DNA of 64,000 nt from an uncultured Pelagibacteraceae bacterium (GTDB taxonomy: Bacteria > Pseudomonadota > Alphaproteobacteria > Pelagibacterales > Pelagibacteraceae), in assembly GCA_902523185.1 (NCBI GenBank), contig CABYYJ010000002.1, positions 59,014-123,013 of the forward strand, written 5' to 3'. This document shows positions 1 to 7,986 of this stretch, one piece after another; positions within the stretch are counted from its first letter, which is position 1; the number at the start of each line of letters is the position of its first letter. Under the pieces are notes generated by a model, which worked only from the letters and a program-made list of their open reading frames with translations, made no database searches and was not told the DNA's origin. The translations under genes were made by a program, and so were the position numbers.

Positions 1-707
1 TTTTGATGTCTTCTTTGAACTGAACAATCTCTCTCACCTAGGTGAACAGTTTTATTTTTACCTGACATTATTTGAACCTCAATATGTCTTGGATTCTTAA
101 AATATTTTTCTATGTATAAGGCGTCATTACCAAAAAACTTTTTTGCCTCTGTTCTAGCCGTCAAAAACAGGTTCTCAAGTTTTGCTTCTTCATCAACAAT
201 CTTCATACCCTTTCCTCCACCACCCCCAGCTGCTTTTATTAAAACAGGGTATCCTATTTCTTTACAGATTGATCTTGCCTCAGCTAAAGATTTTACACCA
301 CCTTCAGAACCTTCTATAATTGGCAAACCACATTTTTTTGCAATTCTTTTTGCCTCAATTTTATCACCCATCTTTGATATAATTTCAGCGTTTGGCCCAA
401 TAAACTTTATACCGTGTTTATTAACTATTTCAGAAAACTTTGCATTTTCAGATAAGAATCCATAACCAGGGTGTATAGCCTCAGCTCCTGTTAAATCTAC
501 AGCTGACATGATAGATGAAATATTTAAATAACTATTTTGCGGTTGATGGGAACCGATGCAAACACTTTCATCTGCTAGTCTCACATGCATTGAGTCCGAA
601 TCTACATCAGAATGAACTGCGACTGTGTTTATTCCCCACTCTTTACAAGCCCTAATCACCCTAACAGCTATTTCTCCTCTGTTAGCTATTAAAACTTTTT
701 TAAACAT
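1..707 (-). CDS. accC: Biotin carboxylase subunit of acetyl-CoA carboxylase (partial)
   Basis: This is the N-terminal 235 residues of AccC; the C-terminal half lies beyond the left edge of the window. AccC carboxylates the biotin carried on AccB, the first half-reaction of malonyl-CoA formation for fatty-acid synthesis. The visible part begins MFKKVLIANRGEIA, typical of the family, and contains HPGYGFLSEN (about residues 79-88) and the ATP-grasp glycine-rich loop AAGGGGGKGM (about 159-168). The start ATG (705-707) follows the accB stop by 3 bases, so accB and accC form one transcriptional unit read leftwards, as in most bacteria. The family call is certain. A pyruvate- or propionyl-CoA-carboxylase subunit is unlikely because a separate small AccB precedes it. 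Confidence 0.95.
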   Translation of the reverse strand, partial: MFKKVLIANRGEIAVRVIRACKEWGINTVAVHSDVDSDSMHVRLADESVCIGSHQPQNSYLNISSIMSAVDLTGAEAIHPGYGFLSENAKFSEIVNKHGIKFIGPNAEIISKMGDKIEAKRIAKKCGLPIIEGSEGGVKSLAEARSICKEIGYPVLIKAAGGGGGKGMKIVDEEAKLENLFLTARTEAKKFFGNDALYIEKYFKNPRHIEVQIMSGKNKTVHLGERDCSVQRRHQ

Positions 708-710
708 TGA

Positions 711-1136
711 TTATTTTAAAATGACTAATGTTTGACCAAATTCAACTGGTTGACCGTCTTCAACTAGAATTTTTTTGACTTCACCATCATTTGTAGAAGG
801 CACGTGGTTCATAGTTTTCATTGCTTCTACAATCATTATTGTTTGACCTTTTTTTACTTTGTCCCCAATTTTAACAAATTTTTTAGCTCCTGGTTCAGGC
901 GCTAGGTAAGCTGTCCCAATTATCGGAGACTTTACTCGTACACCATCACTATCATCAACATTTTTTAAAACAGCTTTATTTGCGGATACAACTGCACCTG
1001 TTTTTGAAGTTTCAATACTTTTTGCGGCCTTAGATACCTTTATTTTCGTTTGACCTTCAGAATACTCTAATTCTGTTAAATTAAATTCTTTAAGATGATC
1101 AACTAATTCTTTTATCAAATTTTTATTGATTTTCAT
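711..1136 (-). CDS. accB: Biotin carboxyl carrier protein (BCCP)
   Basis: This 141-residue protein is the biotin carrier of acetyl-CoA carboxylase. The C-terminal biotinyl domain (about residues 68-141) carries the attachment motif EAMKTMN with Lys107 as the expected biotinylation site; the usual form is EAMKMMN or EAMKLMN. The N-terminal part (MKINKNLIKELVDHLKEF) matches the AccB N-terminal domain, followed by a flexible linker. It is 4 bases downstream of aroQ and 3 bases upstream of accC on the minus strand, so the three genes are probably co-transcribed. A biotin ligase candidate (birA) lies elsewhere in the window at 47419. Length is normal to slightly short for AccB. Confidence 0.95.
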   Translation of the reverse strand: MKINKNLIKELVDHLKEFNLTELEYSEGQTKIKVSKAAKSIETSKTGAVVSANKAVLKNVDDSDGVRVKSPIIGTAYLAPEPGAKKFVKIGDKVKKGQTIMIVEAMKTMNHVPSTNDGEVKKILVEDGQPVEFGQTLVILK

Positions 1137-1140
1137 TTTC

Positions 1141-1578
1141 TTATTTTAAAAATTGTTTCATCGCATTAATTGCCATAACATAACCTTCTGCGCCAAACCC
1201 ACAGATGACACCTTTTGCAACTCTACTTATTAGAGATTTGTGTCTAAACTCCTCTCTATTATAAATATTTGATATATGCAATTCAATTATTGGAATTTTA
1301 ACTATTTTTAGCGCATCATGTATTGCAACTGACGTGTGAGTATATCCGCCAGCATTTATAATTATCCCTTTACACTCATTTCTAGAAGATTGAATCTTCT
1401 CAACCAAATCGCCCTCAATATTAGATTGGTAAAAAGAAACACTTAAATTATTTTTTTCTCCGTATTCTTTACATTTTTTCTCAATTTCCCCCAAAGTGAC
1501 GCTACCATATTGGTTTTTCTCTCTTTCGCCTAAAAGGTTGAGATTTGGACCGTTAAGAATTATAACTTTATTCATCAT
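1141..1578 (-). CDS. aroQ: Type II 3-dehydroquinate dehydratase
   Basis: The 145-residue protein catalyses dehydration of 3-dehydroquinate to 3-dehydroshikimate in the shikimate pathway. It shows the type II family signature: ILNGPNLNLLGERE near the N terminus, the flexible lid with the catalytic Tyr in QYGSVTLGEIE, the INAGGYTHTSVAIHDAL segment with the catalytic His, and IELHISNIYNREEFRHKSLIS near the C terminus. Two adjacent ATG codons (1576-1578 and 1573-1575) could start it, and either gives a full-length enzyme. It is the first gene of a minus-strand aroQ-accB-accC unit, divergent from thiS with only 30 bases between the start codons, so any promoters must overlap. Confidence 0.95.
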   Translation of the reverse strand: MMNKVIILNGPNLNLLGEREKNQYGSVTLGEIEKKCKEYGEKNNLSVSFYQSNIEGDLVEKIQSSRNECKGIIINAGGYTHTSVAIHDALKIVKIPIIELHISNIYNREEFRHKSLISRVAKGVICGFGAEGYVMAINAMKQFLK

Positions 1579-1608
1579 TAATTTTTATTACCATTGATTA
1601 GCTTAATT

Positions 1609-1812
1609 ATGGCAAAATTACAATTAAATGGAAAAAAAATTTCAATAAAATCGAATATTTCGATTTTTGACTTATTAGTTAAATACAAATTAACCAATAA
1701 GAAAATAGCCGTTGAACATAATGGGAAAATTATTCCTAAAACAAATTATAAAAAAAAAAAATTAAAAAATAATGATAAGATTGAAATAGTTCATTTCATA
1801 GGAGGCGGATAA
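1609..1812 (+). CDS. thiS: ThiS sulfur-carrier protein
   Basis: This 67-residue ubiquitin-fold protein carries the thiocarboxylate sulfur used for making the thiazole half of thiamine. It begins MAKLQLNGKKISI and ends VHFIGGG, the C-terminal diglycine tail being the site of adenylation and thiocarboxylate formation. An in-frame ATG 15 bases earlier (1594) would add MISLI, but the internal ATG at 1609 places the conserved beta strand at the N terminus as in known ThiS proteins. thiG begins at the base after the stop, so the two are translationally linked. The very high Lys content (KKKKLKNN) fits the genome's composition. No thiC, thiE or thiF is visible in this window. Confidence 0.9.
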   Translation: MAKLQLNGKKISIKSNISIFDLLVKYKLTNKKIAVEHNGKIIPKTNYKKKKLKNNDKIEIVHFIGGG

Positions 1813-2586
1813 ATGTTTAAGAATTTTTTAAAAATTGGAAATAAAAAATTAAAATCAAGATTAATAGTAGGGACTGGAAAATATAAAAGTTTATCGGAAA
1901 CAGCTAAAGCAGTTAAGATTTCAGGTGCTGATATGGTTACAGTGGCAGTTAGAAGAGTTAATATTATTGATAGAAAAAAACCAATGTTAACCGATTACTT
2001 GAATCCAAAAAAAATAATTTACTTACCAAATACAGCAGGTTGTTTTAATTCACAGGAAGCTCTCAGAACACTTAGGTTAGCAAGAGAAATGGGAGGATGG
2101 AAATTAGTAAAATTGGAAGTGTTAGGAGATAAAAAAACCTTATACCCAAATATGATTGAAACAATTAAATCAACTAAGACCTTAGTAAAAGAGGGTTTTA
2201 AAGTAATGGTTTATTGTACTGATGATCCTATATTAGCAAAAAAATTAGAAGATCTGGGAGCCATTGCCATAATGCCTTTAGCATCCCCAATTGGATCAGG
2301 ATTAGGTATACAAAACAAGACTAACATTTCATTAATTATTAAACAATCAAAAGTCCCTGTAATTATTGATGCTGGAATAGGTACTGCATCTGATGCAACT
2401 ATTGCAATGGAGCTAGGATGTGACGGTGTTTTGATAAACAGCGCAATAGCCAATGCAAAAAAACCTTTATTAATGGCTAAAGCTTTTAAAGATGCGGTTA
2501 TTTCAGGCAGAAATTCTTTTTTAGCCGGGAGGATGAAGAAAAAATATTTGGCCAGCCCAAGCTCACCTACTAAAGGCATTATTTAG
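1813..2586 (+). CDS. thiG: Thiazole synthase
   Basis: The 257-residue TIM-barrel protein makes the thiazole phosphate moiety of thiamine from deoxyxylulose phosphate, dehydroglycine (or iminoglycine) and ThiS thiocarboxylate. Lys100 in the segment [10 protein letters not shown] corresponds to the Schiff-base lysine. Other family segments are [37 protein letters not shown] and [14 protein letters not shown]. It has a good Shine-Dalgarno sequence (AGGAGG, 1800-1805) seven bases before the ATG, lying inside the end of thiS. The 3' end overlaps the convergent rne gene by 8 bases, leaving no space for a terminator. Confidence 0.96.
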   Translation: MFKNFLKIGNKKLKSRLIVGTGKYKSLSETAKAVKISGADMVTVAVRRVNIIDRKKPMLTDYLNPKKIIYLPNTAGCFNSQEALRTLRLAREMGGWKLVKLEVLGDKKTLYPNMIETIKSTKTLVKEGFKVMVYCTDDPILAKKLEDLGAIAIMPLASPIGSGLGIQNKTNISLIIKQSKVPVIIDAGIGTASDATIAMELGCDGVLINSAIANAKKPLLMAKAFKDAVISGRNSFLAGRMKKKYLASPSSPTKGII

Positions 2587-4396
2587 TTTTTTTCTTTCTT
2601 CTAACCCAAAGAGTTCTATAAATTTTTTTACTTTTACTTTTTTTTACATCTGTTTTTAATTTTTTATTTTCTTTTTTCCTCTCTACTATCTTTTTTGAAG
2701 GTATTTTAAGTTTTATAATATTTTGAATATTTTCTACTACATTTAGAACTTTTTTAGATTTATTTAATAATTCAATTTTATATTCTGGAATGATTAATTT
2801 TTCATCTGATAAAATTTCAATTTTATATTGATATTTTTTTTGGAAGTAATTTAATTCCTCTAAAAAATTGGTTTCAACATGTAATTTTACTTTTTCAGGA
2901 ATATGAGCTTTAATAATCTTTACTTTTTCTGCGAAAGCCAGGTGTTGAATTTTTTTTAATATTTTTTGAGAAAAAGAATTAAGTGTTAATTGAGTTTCCC
3001 ACCTTATCGAACCCTCTCTTAATCTTTGTCTAGTCATCTCAAGAAGTCCAAAATTACTTATTCGTCCTATTTGAATTCTTGCTCTATCTTTTCTTATACT
3101 TTCCCTCATTTTCTTTTCAACAGTGCGTCTATTATAAAAATTCATCATGTCAATAAAATCGATAACTATTAATCCAGATAAATCTCTTAACTTAATCTGG
3201 TGTGCAATCTCTTCTGCAGCTTCTAAATTGGTATTTAAAGCAGTTTTTTCAATGTTAGTTTGTTTAGTAGATTGACCTGAGTTGATGTCTATTGAAACTA
3301 AAGCTTCAGTAGGATTTATTACCAAATAACCTCCTGATCTCAATTTTACTGTAGGCTCAAATATATTATTAAGTTCCTTTTCAATGTTGGCATCGTGGAA
3401 GAGTGGAATTTTTCCTCTATATTTTTTTATATTTTTTACATTTTTTGGCATTAACTCTTTCATAAATTTTTTAGCTTTCTGATAGGCATCATTGCCTTCT
3501 ATATAAATATTTTTTGTTTCATTATCGTAAATATCTCTTAATGTTCTTTTAATAATATCACCTTCTTCATATACCAAAGACGGTGCATTAGAACCAATTG
3601 CAGTGTTTTTAATTTCTTCCCATGTCTTCAAAGTATTTTGAAAATCTTTTTCGATCTCATTTTTTGTTTTATTTGCGCCAGCTGTTCTGACTATTACTCC
3701 CATACTCTTCGGTATTTCAATTTCACTGAGAATATTTCTTATCTTTTGTCTGTCAGACGAATTAAATATTTTTCTCGAAATACCCCCACCTTTTGCAGTA
3801 TTAGGCATTAAAACTATATATTTTCCTGCTAAGGAAATAAAAGTAGTTAGCGCCGCTCCTTTTTGTCCTCTCTCTTCTTTAATAACCTGAATTAATATTA
3901 CTTGACCAGGTTTAATAACTTCTTGAATTTTATATCTTTTTATCCCGTACGATGATTTTACTTCTTCTCTAAATTCTTTTTTTTTTACCTCTTCATTATT
4001 AATATTTTCATTAACTGCATCTTTTTCACTTTCTCCATTTAATGAATTATGATCCTGTTGAGAGTTATCTTGTGAGATTTCAATGTTTTTGTTTTTTAAA
4101 TTTTCTCTAATCTTTTCTTCTGCTATTTTTATTAATTCTTTATCCTCTGAGGGTATCTGATAATAATCAGATTGAATATCATTAAAAGCTAAGAACCCGT
4201 GTCTGTCTCTGCCAAAATTTACGAAAGCTGCTTGTAAAGACGGTTCAACCCTGCTTATAGTTCCTAAATAAATATTATTTTTGAAATTTAAGTTATTTTT
4301 ATTTTCAAATTCGTATTCTTCAATAGCATTATTTGATTTAAGAACAATTCGGGTCTCATTAGGATGCGAAGCATCGATATATAAATTTTTTTCCAT
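2579..4396 (-). CDS. rne: Ribonuclease E/G family endoribonuclease
   Basis: The 605-residue protein corresponds to the catalytic half of RNase E/G, which cleaves single-stranded A/U-rich RNA in mRNA decay and rRNA/tRNA processing. The S1 domain starts near residue 40 ([20 protein letters not shown]) and is interrupted at about 75-150 by an acidic, Gln/Asn-rich insertion. The two magnesium-binding aspartates are present as VSIDINSG (Asp370) and IVIDFIDM (Asp413), 43 residues apart as in E. coli. The CPxCxG zinc-link expected after TRQRL is absent: the sequence reads [17 protein letters not shown]. There is no long C-terminal degradosome scaffold, only a Lys-rich tail ([18 protein letters not shown]). 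RNase E and RNase G cannot be told apart confidently, so the symbol is tentative. Confidence 0.88.
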   Translation of the reverse strand: MEKNLYIDASHPNETRIVLKSNNAIEEYEFENKNNLNFKNNIYLGTISRVEPSLQAAFVNFGRDRHGFLAFNDIQSDYYQIPSEDKELIKIAEEKIRENLKNKNIEISQDNSQQDHNSLNGESEKDAVNENINNEEVKKKEFREEVKSSYGIKRYKIQEVIKPGQVILIQVIKEERGQKGAALTTFISLAGKYIVLMPNTAKGGGISRKIFNSSDRQKIRNILSEIEIPKSMGVIVRTAGANKTKNEIEKDFQNTLKTWEEIKNTAIGSNAPSLVYEEGDIIKRTLRDIYDNETKNIYIEGNDAYQKAKKFMKELMPKNVKNIKKYRGKIPLFHDANIEKELNNIFEPTVKLRSGGYLVINPTEALVSIDINSGQSTKQTNIEKTALNTNLEAAEEIAHQIKLRDLSGLIVIDFIDMMNFYNRRTVEKKMRESIRKDRARIQIGRISNFGLLEMTRQRLREGSIRWETQLTLNSFSQKILKKIQHLAFAEKVKIIKAHIPEKVKLHVETNFLEELNYFQKKYQYKIEILSDEKLIIPEYKIELLNKSKKVLNVVENIQNIIKLKIPSKKIVERKKENKKLKTDVKKSKSKKIYRTLWVRRKKKTK

Positions 4397-4480
4397 TTTT
4401 TTTGAATTCCTTTAAATTTTTTTGAACTTATGTATTTTGAATATGTCATTACTATATTTTATACAATTTTATGAATAAAT

Positions 4481-4496
4481 AAACTTATTTAAGTTT
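4481..4496. promoter_or_regulatory. Perfect 16-bp dyad in the rne/mrcA divergent promoter region
   Basis: AAACTTA-TT-TAAGTTT is a perfect inverted repeat lying in the 146-base gap between the divergent rne and PBP1A genes. It has the size of an operator for a dimeric regulator, but in such an A+T-rich gap chance palindromes are common. No known regulator motif is recognised. The rest of the gap is A+T-rich sequence with several possible -10 hexamers and no clear -35. Confidence 0.25.
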
Positions 4497-4542
4497 TCAA
4501 ATGCCTAAAGAAAGTCTAAATTTTCATTAATAAAATATACAT

Positions 4543-6897
4543 ATGTTAAAATTTATCAATTTTTCTCTGAAATTTTTAATAATATTTTTCATAATATTGG
4601 TATTTTTTTTGGTATCAACTTTTTGGTATTTTTCTATAGGACTGCCCGATTATAAAAAATTATCAAATTATCAACCTCCGATATCGAGCAGAGTTTACTC
4701 AGATAATGGAAAATTAATTGCAGAGTATGCCATTGAAAAAAGACTGTTTGTTCCATATGAATCTATACCTGAAGTAGTTATTAATTCATTTCTTTCAGCC
4801 GAAGACAAAAATTTTTTTAATCATCCAGGTATTGATGCAAAAGGTATTTTGAGAGCAGTAATAAATAATTTAAAAAATATTTCTCAAAACAAGAGACTTG
4901 AGGGAGCTTCCACAATTACTCAACAAGTTGCAAAAAATTTTCTTCTAACCAACGAAGTTTCAATGAAAAGAAAAATAAAAGAGGCAATTTTAGCTTTCAG
5001 AATTGAAAGAGCTTATTCAAAAGAAAGAATTCTTGAATTATATTTAAATCAAATTTATTTAGGTCAAGGCACTTATGGTATAGCTGCAGCAAGTTTGGAA
5101 TATTTTGATAAATCTATTAAACAATTAAATTATACAGATGCAGCTCTATTAGCTGCACTTCCAAAAGCGCCAAGTAAATATAATCCTTATAAATATCCTG
5201 AGTTAAGTAAATTCAGAAGAAACCTAGTTTTGAAAAATTTAGAGGAAAATAAATTTATATCAAAAAAACAATATAATAGTTTTAAGAATACGGAAATTAT
5301 CTTAAAGAAAAGAAAAATTGAAATAGTGAATGAGGCAAATTCTTATACAGAGGAAGTTAGAAGATCAGTGAAAGAAAATTTTGGTTTTGAAAAATTATAT
5401 TCTCAGGGTTTAAGTATAAGAACTCCTTTAAACATTAATTATCAAATTGAAGCTATCAAATCTTTAAGAAAGGGAATTGAAGATTATGATCAAAGACACG
5501 GTTGGCGGGGGCCAATTACAAATAAATTTACAGATAAGAAATGGGAAAAAAAAATAAAAGAAATAGACTTGGATCCGACTTTAAATTGGGAAATAGGAGA
5601 AATTTTGAACACAACAGAGCAAAATATTGAATTCAAAATAGTTAACAAAAAAGTTGATAATAGGGGAAATATTCAAAAAAAAAATATTAGGTGGGCATTA
5701 TCCAAAAAATCAATAAAAGATAAGTTTAAAATTGGTGATTTGATTTTTGTCAAATTTAAAAAAAATAACTGGCAACTTAAACAATATCCGAAAGTTAATG
5801 GTGGGATAATTGTTTTAGATCCATTTTCTGGAGATGTTAAAGCTTTAGTTGGAGGTTTTGACTTTAAAGCTAGTGAGTTTAATAGAGTGACTCAGGCAAA
5901 AAGACAGCCAGGATCTGCTTTTAAACCAATTGTTTATGCTGCAGCTTTAGAAAATGGTTTTTCACCTAATACAATTATTTTAGATGCTCCTTTTGTAGAA
6001 AGCCAAGGTGTTGGATTAAAAAATTGGAAACCTGAGAATTATGGAAAAAAATTTTATGGTCCTACCACTCTTAGAAAAGGTATTGAATACTCAAGAAATT
6101 TAATGACAGTTAGAATAGCAAAGATTTTAGGTTTAGATAAAATTTTAGATTTATCAAAAAAATTAAATATATACGATGAGATACCTGAATTACTCTCTGT
6201 TTCACTAGGTGCAGCTGAAACTACTTTGCTTAACTTAACTTCTGCCTATGCAACTTTTGTAAATGGAGGAAATAAAATTGACCCATCTTTAATATCTAGG
6301 ATCCAAGATAGAAGAGGAAAAACAATTTTTAAGAAAAAAAATAGAAAATGTATAGGATGTGACAAATTTGCGAGTGATCAAATATCTCTTCCTTCTATCG
6401 AAAATTCTGATGAGAGAATATTCAGTAAAGAAACCGCGTATCAAATGACTTCAATTCTGAGGGGAGCTGTTGAGAGAGGAACTGCAAAAAAACTCAAAGG
6501 TCTTAAGGTGCCACTAGCTGGTAAAACAGGAACTACAAATGATAATTACGATGCGTGGTTTATCGGATACTCCTCTAACTTAGTAATTGGTGTTTATATT
6601 GGATTTGATAATCCAAAATCTTTAGGTAAATATGAAACTGGTTCAAAAGCAGCACTACCAATTTTTAAAAATTTTATTGAAAATGCGTTATTTAAAGAAG
6701 ATTTTAAAGATTTCAAAGTTCCACAAAATATTTATTTAACTACTTTAAATTACGATACTGGTTTCAAATCGTCAAAAAATGATAAAAATACTATTATTGA
6801 AGCTTTAAAAGAAAAAGATATTAACAATATAAATAATAATAACTTAATATCAATAAGCGATCGTGATAATTTAATAAAATTTAGACAATTCTATTAA
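4543..6897 (+). CDS. mrcA: Class A penicillin-binding protein 1A (bifunctional murein synthase)
   Basis: This 784-residue inner-membrane protein polymerises lipid II and cross-links peptidoglycan. An N-terminal membrane anchor (about residues 8-30) is followed by a GT51 glycosyltransferase domain with EDKNFFNHPGID and GASTITQQVAKN, then an OB-like region near residues 320-420. The transpeptidase domain carries the active-site SxxK (Ser458-Ala-Phe-Lys461 in RQPGSAFKP), SRN (YSRNLM) and KTG (Lys661, AGKTGTTND). The domain order and insert fit PBP1A rather than PBP1B. There is no Shine-Dalgarno sequence before the ATG. Its stop codon shares one base with the prfB start (TAATG), so prfB is probably co-transcribed. 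Confidence 0.95.
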   Translation: MLKFINFSLKFLIIFFIILVFFLVSTFWYFSIGLPDYKKLSNYQPPISSRVYSDNGKLIAEYAIEKRLFVPYESIPEVVINSFLSAEDKNFFNHPGIDAKGILRAVINNLKNISQNKRLEGASTITQQVAKNFLLTNEVSMKRKIKEAILAFRIERAYSKERILELYLNQIYLGQGTYGIAAASLEYFDKSIKQLNYTDAALLAALPKAPSKYNPYKYPELSKFRRNLVLKNLEENKFISKKQYNSFKNTEIILKKRKIEIVNEANSYTEEVRRSVKENFGFEKLYSQGLSIRTPLNINYQIEAIKSLRKGIEDYDQRHGWRGPITNKFTDKKWEKKIKEIDLDPTLNWEIGEILNTTEQNIEFKIVNKKVDNRGNIQKKNIRWALSKKSIKDKFKIGDLIFVKFKKNNWQLKQYPKVNGGIIVLDPFSGDVKALVGGFDFKASEFNRVTQAKRQPGSAFKPIVYAAALENGFSPNTIILDAPFVESQGVGLKNWKPENYGKKFYGPTTLRKGIEYSRNLMTVRIAKILGLDKILDLSKKLNIYDEIPELLSVSLGAAETTLLNLTSAYATFVNGGNKIDPSLISRIQDRRGKTIFKKKNRKCIGCDKFASDQISLPSIENSDERIFSKETAYQMTSILRGAVERGTAKKLKGLKVPLAGKTGTTNDNYDAWFIGYSSNLVIGVYIGFDNPKSLGKYETGSKAALPIFKNFIENALFKEDFKDFKVPQNIYLTTLNYDTGFKSSKNDKNTIIEALKEKDINNINNNNLISISDRDNLIKFRQFY

Positions 6898-7986
6898 TGC
6901 AAAACTTTGAAAATAAATTATCAAATGTAGAAAAGACTCTTAATAATATTAGGGGGTACCTTTGATAAAAATAATGTTGAAGCAAAACTTTTTGATCTAG
7001 ATAAAACGCTTCAATCTGAAAATTTCTGGAAAGATCAAGCTAAAGTCAAAAAAACTGTAAAACAAAAAAAAATTTATGAAGATATTTTAAATATTTTTAA
7101 AAATTCAAAAAAAGAAATCTTAAATATTAAAGATTTATACAATTTAGCCTCTGAGGAAAAAAATGAGGATATTATTCTAGAGTGTAATTCAAGGATAGGC
7201 GAGGTTTATAAAAAACTAAAAAAAGCAGAAATTAGTTGTTTTCTCTCAGGTGAAAATGATGATCTTAATATTTATTTAGAGATACATGCTGGCGCTGGCG
7301 GCACAGAAAGTCAAGATTGGGCAGATATGTTAAGGAGAATGTACATGAAATGGTTTGATAAAAAAAATTTTAAATATGAACTGATAAGCGAACATAAGGG
7401 AGAGGAGGCTGGTATTAAATCTTCAACAATTAAAGTAGAAGGAGAATATTTATATGGATTAATGAAAGCCGAGTCAGGAGTACATAGACTTGTAAGAATT
7501 TCTCCATTTGATAGTGGCGCTAGACGTCATACAAGCTTCGCAAGTGTATGGGTTTATCCCGCGATTGATGACAATATAAGCATCAAAATTGACGATAAAG
7601 ATTTACGAGTAGATACTTATAGGTCTAGCGGCGCGGGAGGTCAACATGTCAACACAACTGATAGTGCAGTTAGAATAACTCATTTACCAACTAAAATTGT
7701 TGTTCAGTGTCAAAATGAAAGATCTCAGCATAAAAATAAAGAAACCTGCTTCAAAATGTTAAGAGCTAGATTATATGAATATGAGACTCAAAAAAGGGAA
7801 GAAGAAAATCTCAGAGAGCTAAACACTAAAACAGATATTGGATGGGGACATCAGATAAGATCTTACGTTCTCCAGCCTTATCAACTGGTAAAAGATCTTA
7901 GAAACAAATTAGAAAACACGAATCCATCAAGCGTGTTGGATGGGAATATTGACCAGTTTATCGAAGAAGGTATTAAGAACAAATAA
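6897..7986 (+). CDS. prfB: Peptide chain release factor 2, with programmed +1 frameshift
   Basis: RF2 recognises UGA and UAA stop codons and triggers peptide release. A short reading frame begins at 6897 and reaches an in-frame TGA at 6963-6965 (codon 23). The stop is preceded by AGG GGG TAC CTT, the classic frameshift site with an internal Shine-Dalgarno-like AGGGGG and a slippery CTT. A +1 shift joins it to the main frame (GAT AAA AAT ...), giving about 362 residues, normal for RF2. The main frame contains the RF2 anticodon-like tripeptide SPF (VRISPFDSG) and the catalytic GGQ (SGAGGQHVNTTDSA). This arrangement senses RF2 level: low RF2 favours the shift. It is not a pseudogene. Confidence 0.96.

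Noticed and set aside
112..465. Open frame of 117 codons on the plus strand
   Set aside because: It is the antisense shadow of accC. Its composition (Pro/Phe/Ser-rich) is that of a reverse frame of an A+T-rich gene, and accC reads through cleanly on the minus strand.
6897..7326. Possible broken prfB, because the main frame lacks a nearby start
   Set aside because: The AGGGGG-TAC-CTT-TGA site is the programmed frameshift of RF2, so the gene is intact.
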